Origin: Verrucomicrobiales bacterium
GTDB taxonomy: Bacteria > Verrucomicrobiota > Verrucomicrobiia > Verrucomicrobiales > V1-33
Direction: 5' to 3'
DNA length: 64,000 bases
Assembly (NCBI GenBank): GCA_028293125.1
Contig: JAQGPJ010000010.1
Location: 88,954 to 152,953 of the forward strand
Both the position numbers and the translations under genes were made by a program. Shown piece by piece: positions 26,001 through 34,946 of this stretch. The number at the start of each line of letters is the position of its first letter. The stretch's first letter is position 1. The notes under the pieces were generated by a model. The model worked only from the letters and a program-made list of their open reading frames with translations, was not told the DNA's origin and did no database searches.

Positions 26001-27777
26001 GTCCGGGTCCGAACCACTCCATGGAGATGGCCACCTCGTTGGAACCCTCGCGGCCATTGGCGTAAATGCCGTCGGGATCGAAAAACCCGCCGATGGCGCC
26101 CGTAAGTGCCACGATGGGCAGTGTGGAGCTCAGAGCCCGCTCCATGGAGCCTGAATAGGCGTCGTCGTTGACCACGCTCTGGTCCATGGCGTAGTCCGAC
26201 GGCACTGGCACCTCAAAGCCTGTGGTGGGGCTGACCGTGGTGCCCCATGTGGAGGGAAAGCCCGGCTGACTGCCGCTCTGGCGGATCACGGACGCGGGAA
26301 ACACGTAGGTCTGTGTGTCCACATTGGACGGATGCAGGCCTGTGCTGAAGGCGGCCGCCCTCACCACCGTGGTTTTGAAGAGGCTGACGGGAGCCGTCCA
26401 AGTCTGCCCATGGGACAGCGTGGGCACGGAGCCGTCCAGCGTGTAGCGGATCACGGCGCCCGGCGTGGAGCTGGTGATGGCAAGCTCGAACGGCGCGGTG
26501 AACAGGCCGCGGTCCACATTGAATTTTGTGTCCCCTGTGAAGCCGTCCGCCGCCGGGGAGTTCGCCGCCGCGGGAGTGGGGGTGGCGAAGTAGCCTGTCC
26601 TCACCGGCTGGGTCAGATCCAGACGGCCCAGCTCCAGTTCCGGACTGAGGAGAATGTCCGTGTTGGACAGCGAGGCGTTGAGCACTTGGAAGCTCAGCAC
26701 GTTTTTTCCGCTGCGGAGATTGGCCAGAAAGGGCGTCACGTCCGTCTCCTCCAGCGACACGGCGTCCTCCTCGTCGCGGATGCCGTTGGCGGTGGAGTTG
26801 AAATACACCACTGCCGGCGCATTTCCCGTGGCGATGGTGGTGGCGTTCAAACCCGCCACCATGCCGTCGTCATACCGCGCCCTCAGCTTCAGGGTGCTCA
26901 GCCCCTCGAGATTGGTCATCTGAAACGGCAGCCGGACATAACAGGAGGTGGCCTGGTTCAGCATCGCCGATTCCGTGTCCCCCCCGCTCCCGAAATAAAC
27001 GCTGTAGTCCAGCCCCGGTGTGCTGGTGTCGAATCCGATCCCCGTGGTGGCGCTGCGCCAGGAGGAGTCGTTGTAGTCCGGCGTGCGCCATTTCACAAAA
27101 TCATCCTCCGGCACCAGCCATTTGCAGGCCGCGCCCCCGGCCACCAGTTTGTTGAGGATCTCCGGCTGGTGCAGACCATAGGACCGGTCGTCCACCTGCG
27201 GGGGATACGGATCGAAAACCGTGGCCGGCGCCATGACACCGGGAGGGATCAGCGCCAGATAGCCGCCGGATTTCTCCAGTTTGAAGCCGGTGTGCAGCGG
27301 CTTCGCGGGATCGGTGCGGTTTTTCCCGGAGGCCCAGACCAGCAGATACTGACCCCGGTTCAAGGTCAGGGAGGGGAAAATCCACTGGCGCGGTGCGGCC
27401 TTGTCCACAGTCAGGGAGTATCCTGCCAAGTTTACCGGATCCGCGCCGGGATTGTAAATTTCGATGTAATCGGATCTGTCCCCGTCGTCATCCTGGATTA
27501 CATCCGCATTGGCCGCCAAAAACTCCGAAAGCCTGACCTCCCCCTGGGCCGGGGACCACCCCGTCAGCAGGAGAGCGGCAAAGGCGGCCTTTGGGGAACA
27601 GGCCCATGCCGAAAGGGAAAACCGGCGGAGGGAGGAGGGAGGGGGGAGCTTACACACAAACACAAAGCGCGCAGGTGAGGGGGACGGGCACAGGCCGGCG
27701 GTGATCCTGGGAAACGCACCGAGGCGGTGGAAACGGATGCCACTATGCGGTTTACACCAGCAGAAGGCAATTTGCAT
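23029..27777 (-). CDS. Giant secreted lamin-tail / CotH-kinase / jelly-roll protein
   Basis: The protein has 1582 residues from ATG at 27777. The only signal-like helix, KAAFAALLLTGWSPAQG, lies at residues 63-79, so a GTG at 27657 or 27663 may be the true start. Domains in order are: lamin tail (about 78-200), a jelly-roll-like domain (about 218-385), a chitobiase-C/FN3-associated repeat (IRYTLDGSVPT, about 425-495), a CotH-like kinase domain (about 565-900, with VRIHGGN, HPKKPMRLYFRKKYG, LNGLYWGIYDLEERPNADYY), a second YYTLDGTDPS repeat (about 1060), a second copy of the jelly-roll (about 1085-1260), a second lamin tail (about 1300-1440), a DADADGAPNLLEYASG calcium-loop linker and a C-terminal beta domain ending RRFYRLSASLP. 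It is presumably surface-exposed. CotH proteins can phosphorylate secreted proteins, but activity here is untested. Confidence 0.8.
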   Translation of the reverse strand: MQIAFCWCKPHSGIRFHRLGAFPRITAGLCPSPSPARFVFVCKLPPPSSLRRFSLSAWACSPKAAFAALLLTGWSPAQGEVRLSEFLAANADVIQDDDGDRSDYIEIYNPGADPVNLAGYSLTVDKAAPRQWIFPSLTLNRGQYLLVWASGKNRTDPAKPLHTGFKLEKSGGYLALIPPGVMAPATVFDPYPPQVDDRSYGLHQPEILNKLVAGGAACKWLVPEDDFVKWRTPDYNDSSWRSATTGIGFDTSTPGLDYSVYFGSGGDTESAMLNQATSCYVRLPFQMTNLEGLSTLKLRARYDDGMVAGLNATTIATGNAPAVVYFNSTANGIRDEEDAVSLEETDVTPFLANLRSGKNVLSFQVLNASLSNTDILLSPELELGRLDLTQPVRTGYFATPTPAAANSPAADGFTGDTKFNVDRGLFTAPFELAITSSTPGAVIRYTLDGSVPTLSHGQTWTAPVSLFKTTVVRAAAFSTGLHPSNVDTQTYVFPASVIRQSGSQPGFPSTWGTTVSPTTGFEVPVPSDYAMDQSVVNDDAYSGSMERALSSTLPIVALTGAIGGFFDPDGIYANGREGSNEVAISMEWFGPGLSPDGQIDCGVRIHGGNAREHPKKPMRLYFRKKYGTDKLRYPFYPGSGVNTFNQLLLRPGGHDGWAVPFGNDPYILAPHATYTRDRFQRLTENDMGHISPGGRYVHVYLNGLYWGIYDLEERPNADYYSSHYGGKPEDWDVIHHPTYIGENYSQLDGDGSSWDEVLAKADAGVNSDEDYAALAAMIDLDSYIDSLIVRIWAGDYDWCSPIYLKSGNQEGQVGYFDNKNWYAARRSRTVPGGYVFHSWDGEMSMGTHLMTNLFATGGSPPFWLTYPPAQDVADFDSTRVGTQGSVAWPYAQMRGFPAFRRKFADHLQRHFFNGGAMTTEANQARLDSLASQLQLPILAESARWGDVNRNDPYNIALTPDTHWKPEINWLRNTFMAGRNALVLSQFQATGLFPSVSAPLLTPFGGPVAAGAPLDLKLAETGGSAQIYYTLDGTDPSTLGSISTQALIEDGAPCTWWVPTSGIGTSWRTVAGPSNAASWQTGQNGLGFDLDTTYRPFFKTDTQAAMYGRRSGAYFRISFQISSQAEIDAMQNLALQARYDDGLVAALNGTVIQRVNAPASESWNSTATALNSDDNAVNYESFNIPDATFRPLLKVGANVLAVQGLNQSVTSSDFLCSVRLVASKGSSGGVSPTAGLYDAAHPPALRNSPTVKARTLSNGAWSALTEATFISGVPASAANLVLSKLHYHPADPSPAEAAAGYTDDGDFEFLELWNISTQTVQLRNCRFTAGISFDFNNAVLTGLAPGARMLVVKNPAAMTLRYGSGLTIAGAFADDTALSNSGETLRLAAADGSTIFELTYKDSSPWPDGTDGTGFPLVLLNPRSGQSDPSVAGNWRTSTVAGGNPGKADAPGFAAWAAAIPLKPADPLADADADGAPNLLEYASGTQPRDAISHPLLSVAPAQATGSGITLQFSRAQSAGDAALVIETATRLDDSPDWTPAIGTMEVTTGTDGRDTVTFRPLPDTSRSTETTRRFYRLSASLP

Positions 27778-28188
27778 TATACAAATAAGCGCAGGCTTAG
27801 GCGGGACAGGAGGACGGGGAACAGAGGTGGCGGAAACAGTTTGGCGCTGAAATTTTCAGCTTGGTGGGAGGAAGTCCGTGCGTTGGAGAAGGTTGAATCC
27901 TTATATGCGGATGTTCTTAATGACGGTTAAGAAACTTTTTGATTTCATTTCAGCAGCCATGCGCGGAAACGGGTTTTGCCGGGCTGATGCAGTTTTTTGA
28001 CCTTTCTCAGGCATTTTTTGAAAAATAAAAATGCTGGGGCATGGGATAAACACCGAGCGGAAATGAATAAAACGGTATGAAACAGCATGTGGAACTCCAA
28101 TTATTTTAAACTTGTCCGCCGGTGCCGCCGCCCGGCAGGATGGCATGTCCAAGTCTTTCAGGACCTGCTCATCACAGCTTCCACCCTT
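27778..28188. other. 411-base divergent intergenic region, relatively AT-rich
   Basis: This gap separates two divergently transcribed secreted-protein genes, so it should hold promoters for both. The right half (about 27900-28100) is visibly more AT-rich than the surrounding coding DNA. It contains an imperfect AT stem-loop, GCATTTTT at 28011-28018 with AAAAATGC at 28027-28034. No convincing -35/-10 pair, RNA gene or small coding sequence was recognised. A frame open upstream of the plus-strand gene to 28087 has no coding character before the signal peptide that begins at 28189. Confidence 0.5.
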
Positions 28189-31100
28189 ATGAATAAACTT
28201 CTTTCAGCCACGGGCCTGTGCTGCCTGACGCTGTTGCCCGCCGCACACGCGGAGGAAATCGCCAATTCCCTTACGGAGTTCTCAGGCAGCCAAGCCAATC
28301 TGGGCTGGTACTGGGGCTGGCGGGACTACACCGGCGACGGCACCGGTGATAGCACCTACGATCCCATCCATTCCTTCATCCCCTTTACCGCCAATCAGTG
28401 GAACGGCAACCAGTTCGCCCGGGGCGGCAATCCCCCCTGGACATTCATGGCCGCGGACGCATCCCATCCCAACAGCGCCGGCAACGGCGGTGAAAACTGG
28501 GTCATTCGCCGCTGGCAGGCGGTTGAGGTAACGGAGGTGACGCCGGTGAAGGTGACCCTCAGCCTGCGCAAGCAGAACACCGGAGGGGGTGGGGGGACCA
28601 CCGGCGCGCTGTTTCAGAACGGCAATCTGAGGTTCTCCCGGGCGGTGGAGGGCACCGACGGGGACGGCTACACGGTGGATTATTTTCTGAATGTTCTGCC
28701 GGGGGACCGGATCGATCTCGCCCTGACTCCCGTGAATGCCGACGGCACGCGGGATGACGGCTACGACGGCTCGTATTTCTCCATGGTGGTGGACAACGAT
28801 CCGGGGGCCTCCCCCCACCTCCAGCCGGACGGGGAAACCTTCACTCCGGCCTCGTCGGCGGATTCCGATGCCGACGGAATGCCGGACTTCTGGGAGAAAA
28901 ACTACAGCCCGGGCCAGAACCTCACGGATTTCAAAGCCGGCGGGGATTTTGAAAACGACGGTCTGGCCGATGCGACGGAGTACGCCCGCGGGTCGAATCC
29001 TACTCTGCCGGACACGGACGGCGACGGACTGAGCGACAAGGTGGAGACAAAATCCGGCACTCACGTGGATGCCAATGACACCGGCTCCGATCCCGCCAAA
29101 ACGGACACCGACGGGGACGGTCTGGCCGATGGCGCGGAGGTGGCGGCCATTCCGCCCACCAATCCGAACAAGACGGACACCGACGATGACGGGTTTCCGG
29201 ATCCTGAGGAGATTCAGTTTGGCAGCAATCCGGTCTCCGGGGATGATACCCCGCTGACCCAGGCTGCGGCAGACTCCGTGACCGACTTCTCCGGGGCGCA
29301 GGGGGAGAACGGCTGGGAATACGGTTACCGTGACACGGCCGCCACCGGTTATACGCTCAATTACGATCCCGTCACCGCCTTCACCAAATTTGCCGGGGGC
29401 AGCGACAATCCGGACGGCTGGATCGAGGGGCTGGACAGCACCCAGCAATGGAATGCGGGGGGCAACAAGTGGGACATCCAAAACAACGCGCCATGGACGG
29501 AGATCTCAGCCGGCGCCACCCATCCCAACGGCATGAACAACGGTCCCGAACACTGGACCATCCGGCGCTGGAAGGCCACGGAGCTGACCGGGCCCACACC
29601 GGTGGGCATTCTGTGGAGTGTTCGGAAAACAGATCCCAATGGCGACGGTGTGACCGGCATGGTGTTTCTGAACGGCAAAATCCTGGATCTCAAGACCATC
29701 GCCGGCAATGACAATACCGGATTCATCCGCCGCGTGTACTTGGTGCTGAAGCCGACGGATGTGGTGGATCTGGCCCTCAGTCCGGTTGGCCTGCAGGAGG
29801 CGGTGGACGGCAATGACAGCTCGGGCACCTGGCTGCGGGTGGACAAGCGGATTCCCGCCCAGCCCATTTCCTCTAATGGAGCCTGGTTCGCCGCGCCGGG
29901 CGCTGCGGACACGGACGGGGACGGCCTGGCCGACCCATGGGAGCTTCACGTCACAGCGGACAGCACGGTGGACCCCCCGGTGGCCGGATCCCTGACGCTG
30001 CTGACCTCCGGCACCGCAGACAACGACACCGACGGCCTGACCAATCTTCAGGAGCAGGAGCGCGGCACCCATCCTCTGAAAGACGACACCGACGGTGACG
30101 GATTGCCGGACAGCGTGGAAACCGCGACCGGAGTGGAGGCCAGCGCCTCCGACACCGGCACTAGCCCGCTGCTGGCGGATTCCGACGGCGACGGCCTGAG
30201 CGACTATGAGGAACTGCGGGCGGTGCAGTTCAAGTCCAATCCATGGCTGGCCAATTCCGACGGGGACTTCTACAACGACGCCAATGAGCTCCGCCGCAAC
30301 GGAGATCCGGCGGTCACGACGACTTACGAAAACGGACAGGTCGCCGGGGGGCTGGCGTCCTCGGTGCTGGATTTTGGTGGGGAGCAGGGACCGAACTGGT
30401 TCTACGGATACCGGAATCTGACAGTCGACGGTGGCGAGCAGGATTACAATCCCGGGGACTTCATCCCGATCGAAGCCTTCAACGGCAGCTGGGCCGTCGG
30501 CGGCAATCCCCCTTGGACCGGCATCTGGGGCGACGGCGCGCATCCCAATGGACCCAACAACAGCAACGTCCACTGGGCGCTGCGCCGCTGGGTGGCCAGT
30601 CCGGAGATCATTCCCGCCGCCAAACCGCTGGCTTTCTGGTGGCATGTGCGCAAGTCCGTCCGCACGGACACCGACGGCGTCACCGGTGCTTTGTATCTCA
30701 ATGGCAGGCTGCTGGACAGCGCGGCCATGCCCGGCACCGACACTCAGGGCGTCACCCGGATCGTCTATGCCAATATCGCCCCCAACGACGTAGTCGACCT
30801 CGCGCTGCAGCCGAACGGTCCTGGACTGGGCAATCTGGAGGGCAATGACTACTCCGATGGCAGCTTCACGTTCCTGCGGGTCTCCGAGACGATTCCCGCC
30901 GGTGCCGTCCAGCCGGACGGCACGGCTTTCCCGCCGGTGGCCACCGGCGGCACCCTGCAGATAGCCTCGGTCACCCGGCAGGCCGCCACCGGAGCGGTGA
31001 CGCTGACCTGGCCCTCGGAGAGCGGCAAGGTCTACGATGTCGTCTACAGCGAAACCTTGGCGGCGGGAAGCTGGCAGACGCTGTCCCCTGCCGCCGGCCT

Positions 31101-31197
31101 GGCGGGCACCGGAGGCACTCTGAGCTTCACGGACACCGTGGCCGCCCCGGCGGTGCCGCCGAAAAACCGCATCTTTTATCGTGTCACGCAGCGCTGA
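28189..31197 (+). CDS. Secreted three-module protein with thrombospondin type 3-like calcium-binding linkers
   Basis: The protein has 1002 residues from ATG at 28189, which starts a clean signal peptide (KLLSATGLCCLTLLPAAHA). Three homologous modules of about 190-200 residues lie at roughly 28-220, 364-570 and 726-915. Each begins with an F-G/S-G-x-Q motif (TEFSGSQ, TDFSGAQ, LDFGGEQ), then a YRD/YRN turn, a PPW or APW block, a HPN motif and W-x-I/L-RRW, and closes with a V-D-LAL strand. The linkers (about 224-352 and 572-705) are full of DTDGDGLSD-type loops that bind calcium in thrombospondin type 3 repeats. The last 80 residues form a beta domain ending RIFYRVTQR, similar to the ends of the neighbouring proteins. 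The module family is not one I recognise. It lies between two CotH/lamin-tail genes. Confidence 0.85.
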   Translation: MNKLLSATGLCCLTLLPAAHAEEIANSLTEFSGSQANLGWYWGWRDYTGDGTGDSTYDPIHSFIPFTANQWNGNQFARGGNPPWTFMAADASHPNSAGNGGENWVIRRWQAVEVTEVTPVKVTLSLRKQNTGGGGGTTGALFQNGNLRFSRAVEGTDGDGYTVDYFLNVLPGDRIDLALTPVNADGTRDDGYDGSYFSMVVDNDPGASPHLQPDGETFTPASSADSDADGMPDFWEKNYSPGQNLTDFKAGGDFENDGLADATEYARGSNPTLPDTDGDGLSDKVETKSGTHVDANDTGSDPAKTDTDGDGLADGAEVAAIPPTNPNKTDTDDDGFPDPEEIQFGSNPVSGDDTPLTQAAADSVTDFSGAQGENGWEYGYRDTAATGYTLNYDPVTAFTKFAGGSDNPDGWIEGLDSTQQWNAGGNKWDIQNNAPWTEISAGATHPNGMNNGPEHWTIRRWKATELTGPTPVGILWSVRKTDPNGDGVTGMVFLNGKILDLKTIAGNDNTGFIRRVYLVLKPTDVVDLALSPVGLQEAVDGNDSSGTWLRVDKRIPAQPISSNGAWFAAPGAADTDGDGLADPWELHVTADSTVDPPVAGSLTLLTSGTADNDTDGLTNLQEQERGTHPLKDDTDGDGLPDSVETATGVEASASDTGTSPLLADSDGDGLSDYEELRAVQFKSNPWLANSDGDFYNDANELRRNGDPAVTTTYENGQVAGGLASSVLDFGGEQGPNWFYGYRNLTVDGGEQDYNPGDFIPIEAFNGSWAVGGNPPWTGIWGDGAHPNGPNNSNVHWALRRWVASPEIIPAAKPLAFWWHVRKSVRTDTDGVTGALYLNGRLLDSAAMPGTDTQGVTRIVYANIAPNDVVDLALQPNGPGLGNLEGNDYSDGSFTFLRVSETIPAGAVQPDGTAFPPVATGGTLQIASVTRQAATGAVTLTWPSESGKVYDVVYSETLAAGSWQTLSPAAGLAGTGGTLSFTDTVAAPAVPPKNRIFYRVTQR

Positions 31198-31340
31198 TTT
31201 CCTTTATAATAATCAAACCTTTATCCGGTGCGCGTCAGTTTCCGGACTGCTGTGGCACCGTAATGGCATGTAAAAATCAATGTCCGGCCCCGGCTTGGGC
31301 TCCCGCCGGGGCCGGACATCAGCCCCCCCCACATTCCTCC

Positions 31341-34300
31341 ATGTCCCTGCCCATCTCCTCCCCAGCCGGAGCGCTAACCGCAGCGCTGGCTTTGGCTCTG
31401 GCGCTCACCGCCTCCGCCGGAGCGGCGGACAAGGTGCTGATCTCCGAATTCATGGCTTCGAACACGAAGTCCCGCAACCTCACCAACCAGCCGATGGTGG
31501 ATGAGAACAAAAGTTACGAGGACTGGATTGAGGTTTACAATGCGGGAACGGAAGCTGTGAATCTTGGCGGCTGGGCTCTGACAGACAATCCCTCCAAACT
31601 GCGGAAGTGGACCTTTCCGCCCTGGGTGCTGAATGCCGGCGCGCGTTTGGTGGTCTGGGCCTCCAACAAGGACCGCACCGATCCCTCCGCCCCTCTGCAC
31701 ACCAATTTCAAAATCAGCAGCGGCGGGGGATACCTGGCGCTTGTGAAGCGGGACGGCGTGACGGTCTCCCACGAGTGGGCTCCGGCCTACCCGCCCATGG
31801 CACCGGATATGTCCTACGGCCTCAGCATGGACGGCACGCAGCCCGTCTTTTTCTCGACCGTGTCCGGCTCCACACCTCCAACGCCTGGAGGGCCCAACGG
31901 CGCGGGTTCGGCCACCATCCCGCCGCTGGTGCTGGATGTGCCGGAGAATCTGCCCGCGCCCGTCATTGGTGAGTTCAGCCAGACCATCACCGCCAGGGTG
32001 CTGAAAACCCAGGCCAATGTGACCGGGGTCACCCTGGCTTGGAAAAAAATGTTCGAGACCGAGGTCACCGCCCCCATGCATGACGACGGGCTGGACGGCG
32101 ATCTCGCAGTGGGGGACAACATCTGGACCGGTAAAATCACCGGCGTCACTCTCGCCGCCGGCCAGATGGTGCGCTGGAAGGTCACGGCCACCGATGAGGA
32201 GGGCCGCGTCGGCAAGGCCCCGCCCAACAATATCTCCAACACCGCCGAAGCCAATGCCTCGGCGGTCTATTACGGCACTGTGGCCGCGGATCCCTCCCTC
32301 GCCACGAGCAAACTGCCGGTGCTGCACTGGTTCGCCTTTCCGGTTAATACAGGGGACTCCGACACCATCGGGCGCGTTTCCATCAGCTACGGCGGGGAAT
32401 TTTACGACAATGTGGGAGTCCGGCTGCACGGGCAGTCCACCGCATCCTTTCTGAAGCGCAGCTACAACCTGAACTTCCCCTCCGACCGCAATTTGCTGCT
32501 CGGCGACGGCAGGCGGGTGAAGGACCTGAAACTGCTGTCCAATTATGCGGACAAAACCAAAGCCCGGAACACCCTGGCTTACGAAATGTACCGCGAGGCC
32601 GGCGTGGCCGCGCATTTCGCCTTTCCTGTCCGGGTGCAGCGGAATGGTGCCTTTTACGCCATTTCCGATGCTGTGGAGGATGCCGATGAGAGCTTTCTGG
32701 AGCGTGCCGGCCTGAATCCCCAGGGAGCGCTATACAAGCTTTACGCCCCCCTCGCCAGCGGGCTGGTGGCCGGGGAAAGCGGTTATGAGAAAAAGACCAG
32801 GGAGACCGAGCCCTCGACCGAGCTCAACGCGCTCGCCAGCGGGCTGAACATGAGCGGTGAGAACCGGCTTAAGTTCGGCTATGACAACATTGACCTGCCG
32901 GCCACCGTCAATGCCCTGGCCGCGCTGAACATGACCAGCAACAACGACACCGGCCACAAAAACTACTATCTTTTCCGGGACAGCGGGCGCACGGATGAAT
33001 GGCGGCTTCTGCCGTGGGATGTGGACCTGTCCTTCGGGCACAACTGGACCGGGACCTACAACTATTTCGACGACGCTCTGAACGTCAACAATGACGCCAG
33101 TCCCAACAGTGCTCCGGGGAGCGGCAATATTTTTTTCCGGTTTGGTTATTTCGGGGCCGCTTTTCCTTCCGCCATCTCGGACATGTATCTGCGGCGGCTG
33201 AGCACGCTGCGGAATAAATTTATCGCCCAGACCGGCACCACCGACTGGGTGTCGCGGCGCTTCAATGAAATGGCCAATCTGCTGGATCCCGAGGATGTGG
33301 CCTCCTCCGATGCGGATCTTGATACCGCGAAGTGGACGGCTCCTGCATGGAAACTAAGCACTGCCGCCGGCGGCAATTCCCCCTTTCGCCTCAACAACAC
33401 CCGACAGGAAACCGCCCGCGTGCTGAGTGACTACCTGACCGTGCGGCGCAAATATCTCTACACCACCATGACCAGCCTGCCGGCGGCGCAGCCGGAGGCT
33501 CCGCCGCTGACCTTCGGCATGGTGGATTTCAACCCCGGCGGTCCTGACAGCCAGAATCAGGAGTATTTCACCATCATCAACCCCACCAATCTGGCAATCG
33601 ATGTCAGTGGCTGGAAAATCAGCGGCGGGGTGGGTTTTGTGATTCCCTCCGGCACCGTCATTCCCTCAACCGTGCGGGCGACGGCGGCGGATCCGGACCG
33701 CAACAAGCTGTTTGTCGCCCGCAACGCCAAGGGGTTCCGGGCCCGCACGGTTTCGCCAAAGCAGGGGGAGAAGCGGTTTGTGGTCAGCGGCTACGATGGC
33801 CAGCTGTCCGCCCGGGGCGAAAGTCTGGAGCTGCGCACGGACAAGGATGTGCTGATCACCTCGACCTCATGGCCCTCAACTCCCACCGCCGCCCAACAGA
33901 GTCTGCGGATTGCGGAAATCAATTATGCGCCGCTGGACCCCACCGCCGCCGAACTGGCGGTGCTGCCGGAAGCGCTGCCGACGGATTTTGAATTCATCGA
34001 GCTTCTCAACACCGGGACCACACCGCTGGACCTGAGCGGTGCCAAATTCACGGAAGGCGTCAGCTTCACCATTCCCGCAGGCATCACCCTGGCGGGCGGG
34101 CAGCGGCTGGTGGTGGCCGCCAATGTGGCGGCCTTCAACGTGCGCTACCCCGGCATGTTCGCCGTGGGCGACTGGATCGGCCGCCTCGACAACAGCGGCG
34201 AGCGGATTCAGCTGATCGACCCGGCAGGTGAGGCGGTGCTGGACTTCTCCTACTCCGGCGACTGGTATCCGGCAGTTAAAAACAGCGGACAGAGCCTGGT

Positions 34301-34808
34301 GGCTGGCGACCCTGTCAATACGCCTTGGAATGGCTGGGAGGCCGCCGCCCGCTGGGCGGCCAGTGCCGCCCCCGGGGGCACACCTGGGAAATCGGAGAAT
34401 GCCGCCCCCGGCATGACTTATGAGCTTTGGAAATCCCGTCTGCCCGCTCCCGGCAACACGACTGTGGGGGAACCAGGTGCCGACTCGGATCAGGATGGAC
34501 TGACCAATCTCGCCGAGTATGTGCTGGCAACGGATCCCGTCAGCGTCGGAGCGCGTCCCGCCGTGGATGCCCTTCAGGTTATGGCAGGAGGCCAGTTCTA
34601 TCCTGCCATCCGCTGGCTGCGCATCGCCAATGTCACGGACGCCTCCGTCACCGTGCAGACCTCCCCTGATCTCTCCAGCTGGGCGGATGCCGCCACGGTG
34701 CCCGCCGGAGCTCCGGTGGATCATGGCAACGGCACGGAAACCGTGACTGTGCGCCTGACAACTCCGGCCCCCTCAAAATTCTGGCTGCGGCTGAAAATCG
34801 TGAAGTGA
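31341..34808 (+). CDS. Secreted lamin-tail / CotH-kinase protein
   Basis: The protein has 1155 residues from ATG at 31341, beginning a hydrophobic signal peptide (ALTAALALALALTASAGA). A frame extension to 31263 is Pro-rich and unlikely. Domains in order are: lamin tail (about 30-165, LISEFMASNT, DWIEVYNAG), an Ig-like segment (about 200-310), a CotH kinase-like domain (about 325-620, with VGVRLHGQSTASFLKRSYNL, KARNTLAYEMYREAG and WRLLPWDVDLSFG), and two more lamin tails (about 750-850 and 880-1010). A DSDQDGLTNLAEYVLATDP calcium-loop linker and a C-terminal domain ending FWLRLKIVK complete it. The Asp in WDVDLSFG and the Lys in LKRSYNL occupy positions expected for CotH kinase active-site residues. 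The gene follows the three-module gene on the same strand after 143 bases. Confidence 0.85.
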   Translation: MSLPISSPAGALTAALALALALTASAGAADKVLISEFMASNTKSRNLTNQPMVDENKSYEDWIEVYNAGTEAVNLGGWALTDNPSKLRKWTFPPWVLNAGARLVVWASNKDRTDPSAPLHTNFKISSGGGYLALVKRDGVTVSHEWAPAYPPMAPDMSYGLSMDGTQPVFFSTVSGSTPPTPGGPNGAGSATIPPLVLDVPENLPAPVIGEFSQTITARVLKTQANVTGVTLAWKKMFETEVTAPMHDDGLDGDLAVGDNIWTGKITGVTLAAGQMVRWKVTATDEEGRVGKAPPNNISNTAEANASAVYYGTVAADPSLATSKLPVLHWFAFPVNTGDSDTIGRVSISYGGEFYDNVGVRLHGQSTASFLKRSYNLNFPSDRNLLLGDGRRVKDLKLLSNYADKTKARNTLAYEMYREAGVAAHFAFPVRVQRNGAFYAISDAVEDADESFLERAGLNPQGALYKLYAPLASGLVAGESGYEKKTRETEPSTELNALASGLNMSGENRLKFGYDNIDLPATVNALAALNMTSNNDTGHKNYYLFRDSGRTDEWRLLPWDVDLSFGHNWTGTYNYFDDALNVNNDASPNSAPGSGNIFFRFGYFGAAFPSAISDMYLRRLSTLRNKFIAQTGTTDWVSRRFNEMANLLDPEDVASSDADLDTAKWTAPAWKLSTAAGGNSPFRLNNTRQETARVLSDYLTVRRKYLYTTMTSLPAAQPEAPPLTFGMVDFNPGGPDSQNQEYFTIINPTNLAIDVSGWKISGGVGFVIPSGTVIPSTVRATAADPDRNKLFVARNAKGFRARTVSPKQGEKRFVVSGYDGQLSARGESLELRTDKDVLITSTSWPSTPTAAQQSLRIAEINYAPLDPTAAELAVLPEALPTDFEFIELLNTGTTPLDLSGAKFTEGVSFTIPAGITLAGGQRLVVAANVAAFNVRYPGMFAVGDWIGRLDNSGERIQLIDPAGEAVLDFSYSGDWYPAVKNSGQSLVAGDPVNTPWNGWEAAARWAASAAPGGTPGKSENAAPGMTYELWKSRLPAPGNTTVGEPGADSDQDGLTNLAEYVLATDPVSVGARPAVDALQVMAGGQFYPAIRWLRIANVTDASVTVQTSPDLSSWADAATVPAGAPVDHGNGTETVTVRLTTPAPSKFWLRLKIVK

Positions 34809-34946
34809 GCGGTTCAGCCCCTTGGGGGAGAGCGGCCCGAATCAGCATGTGCACCGCACTTTCCACTGGACCAGGCGCTAGGGGACGCGGGCACGTGCGT
34901 AATTCCGCATTTCCATCGGCGTTCTCCGCCAGTTGAATGCGGTATC

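Noticed and set aside
28011..28034. AT-rich stem-loop as a terminator
   Set aside because: It lies between divergent genes, so no transcript is expected to end there, and the stem has almost no GC core.
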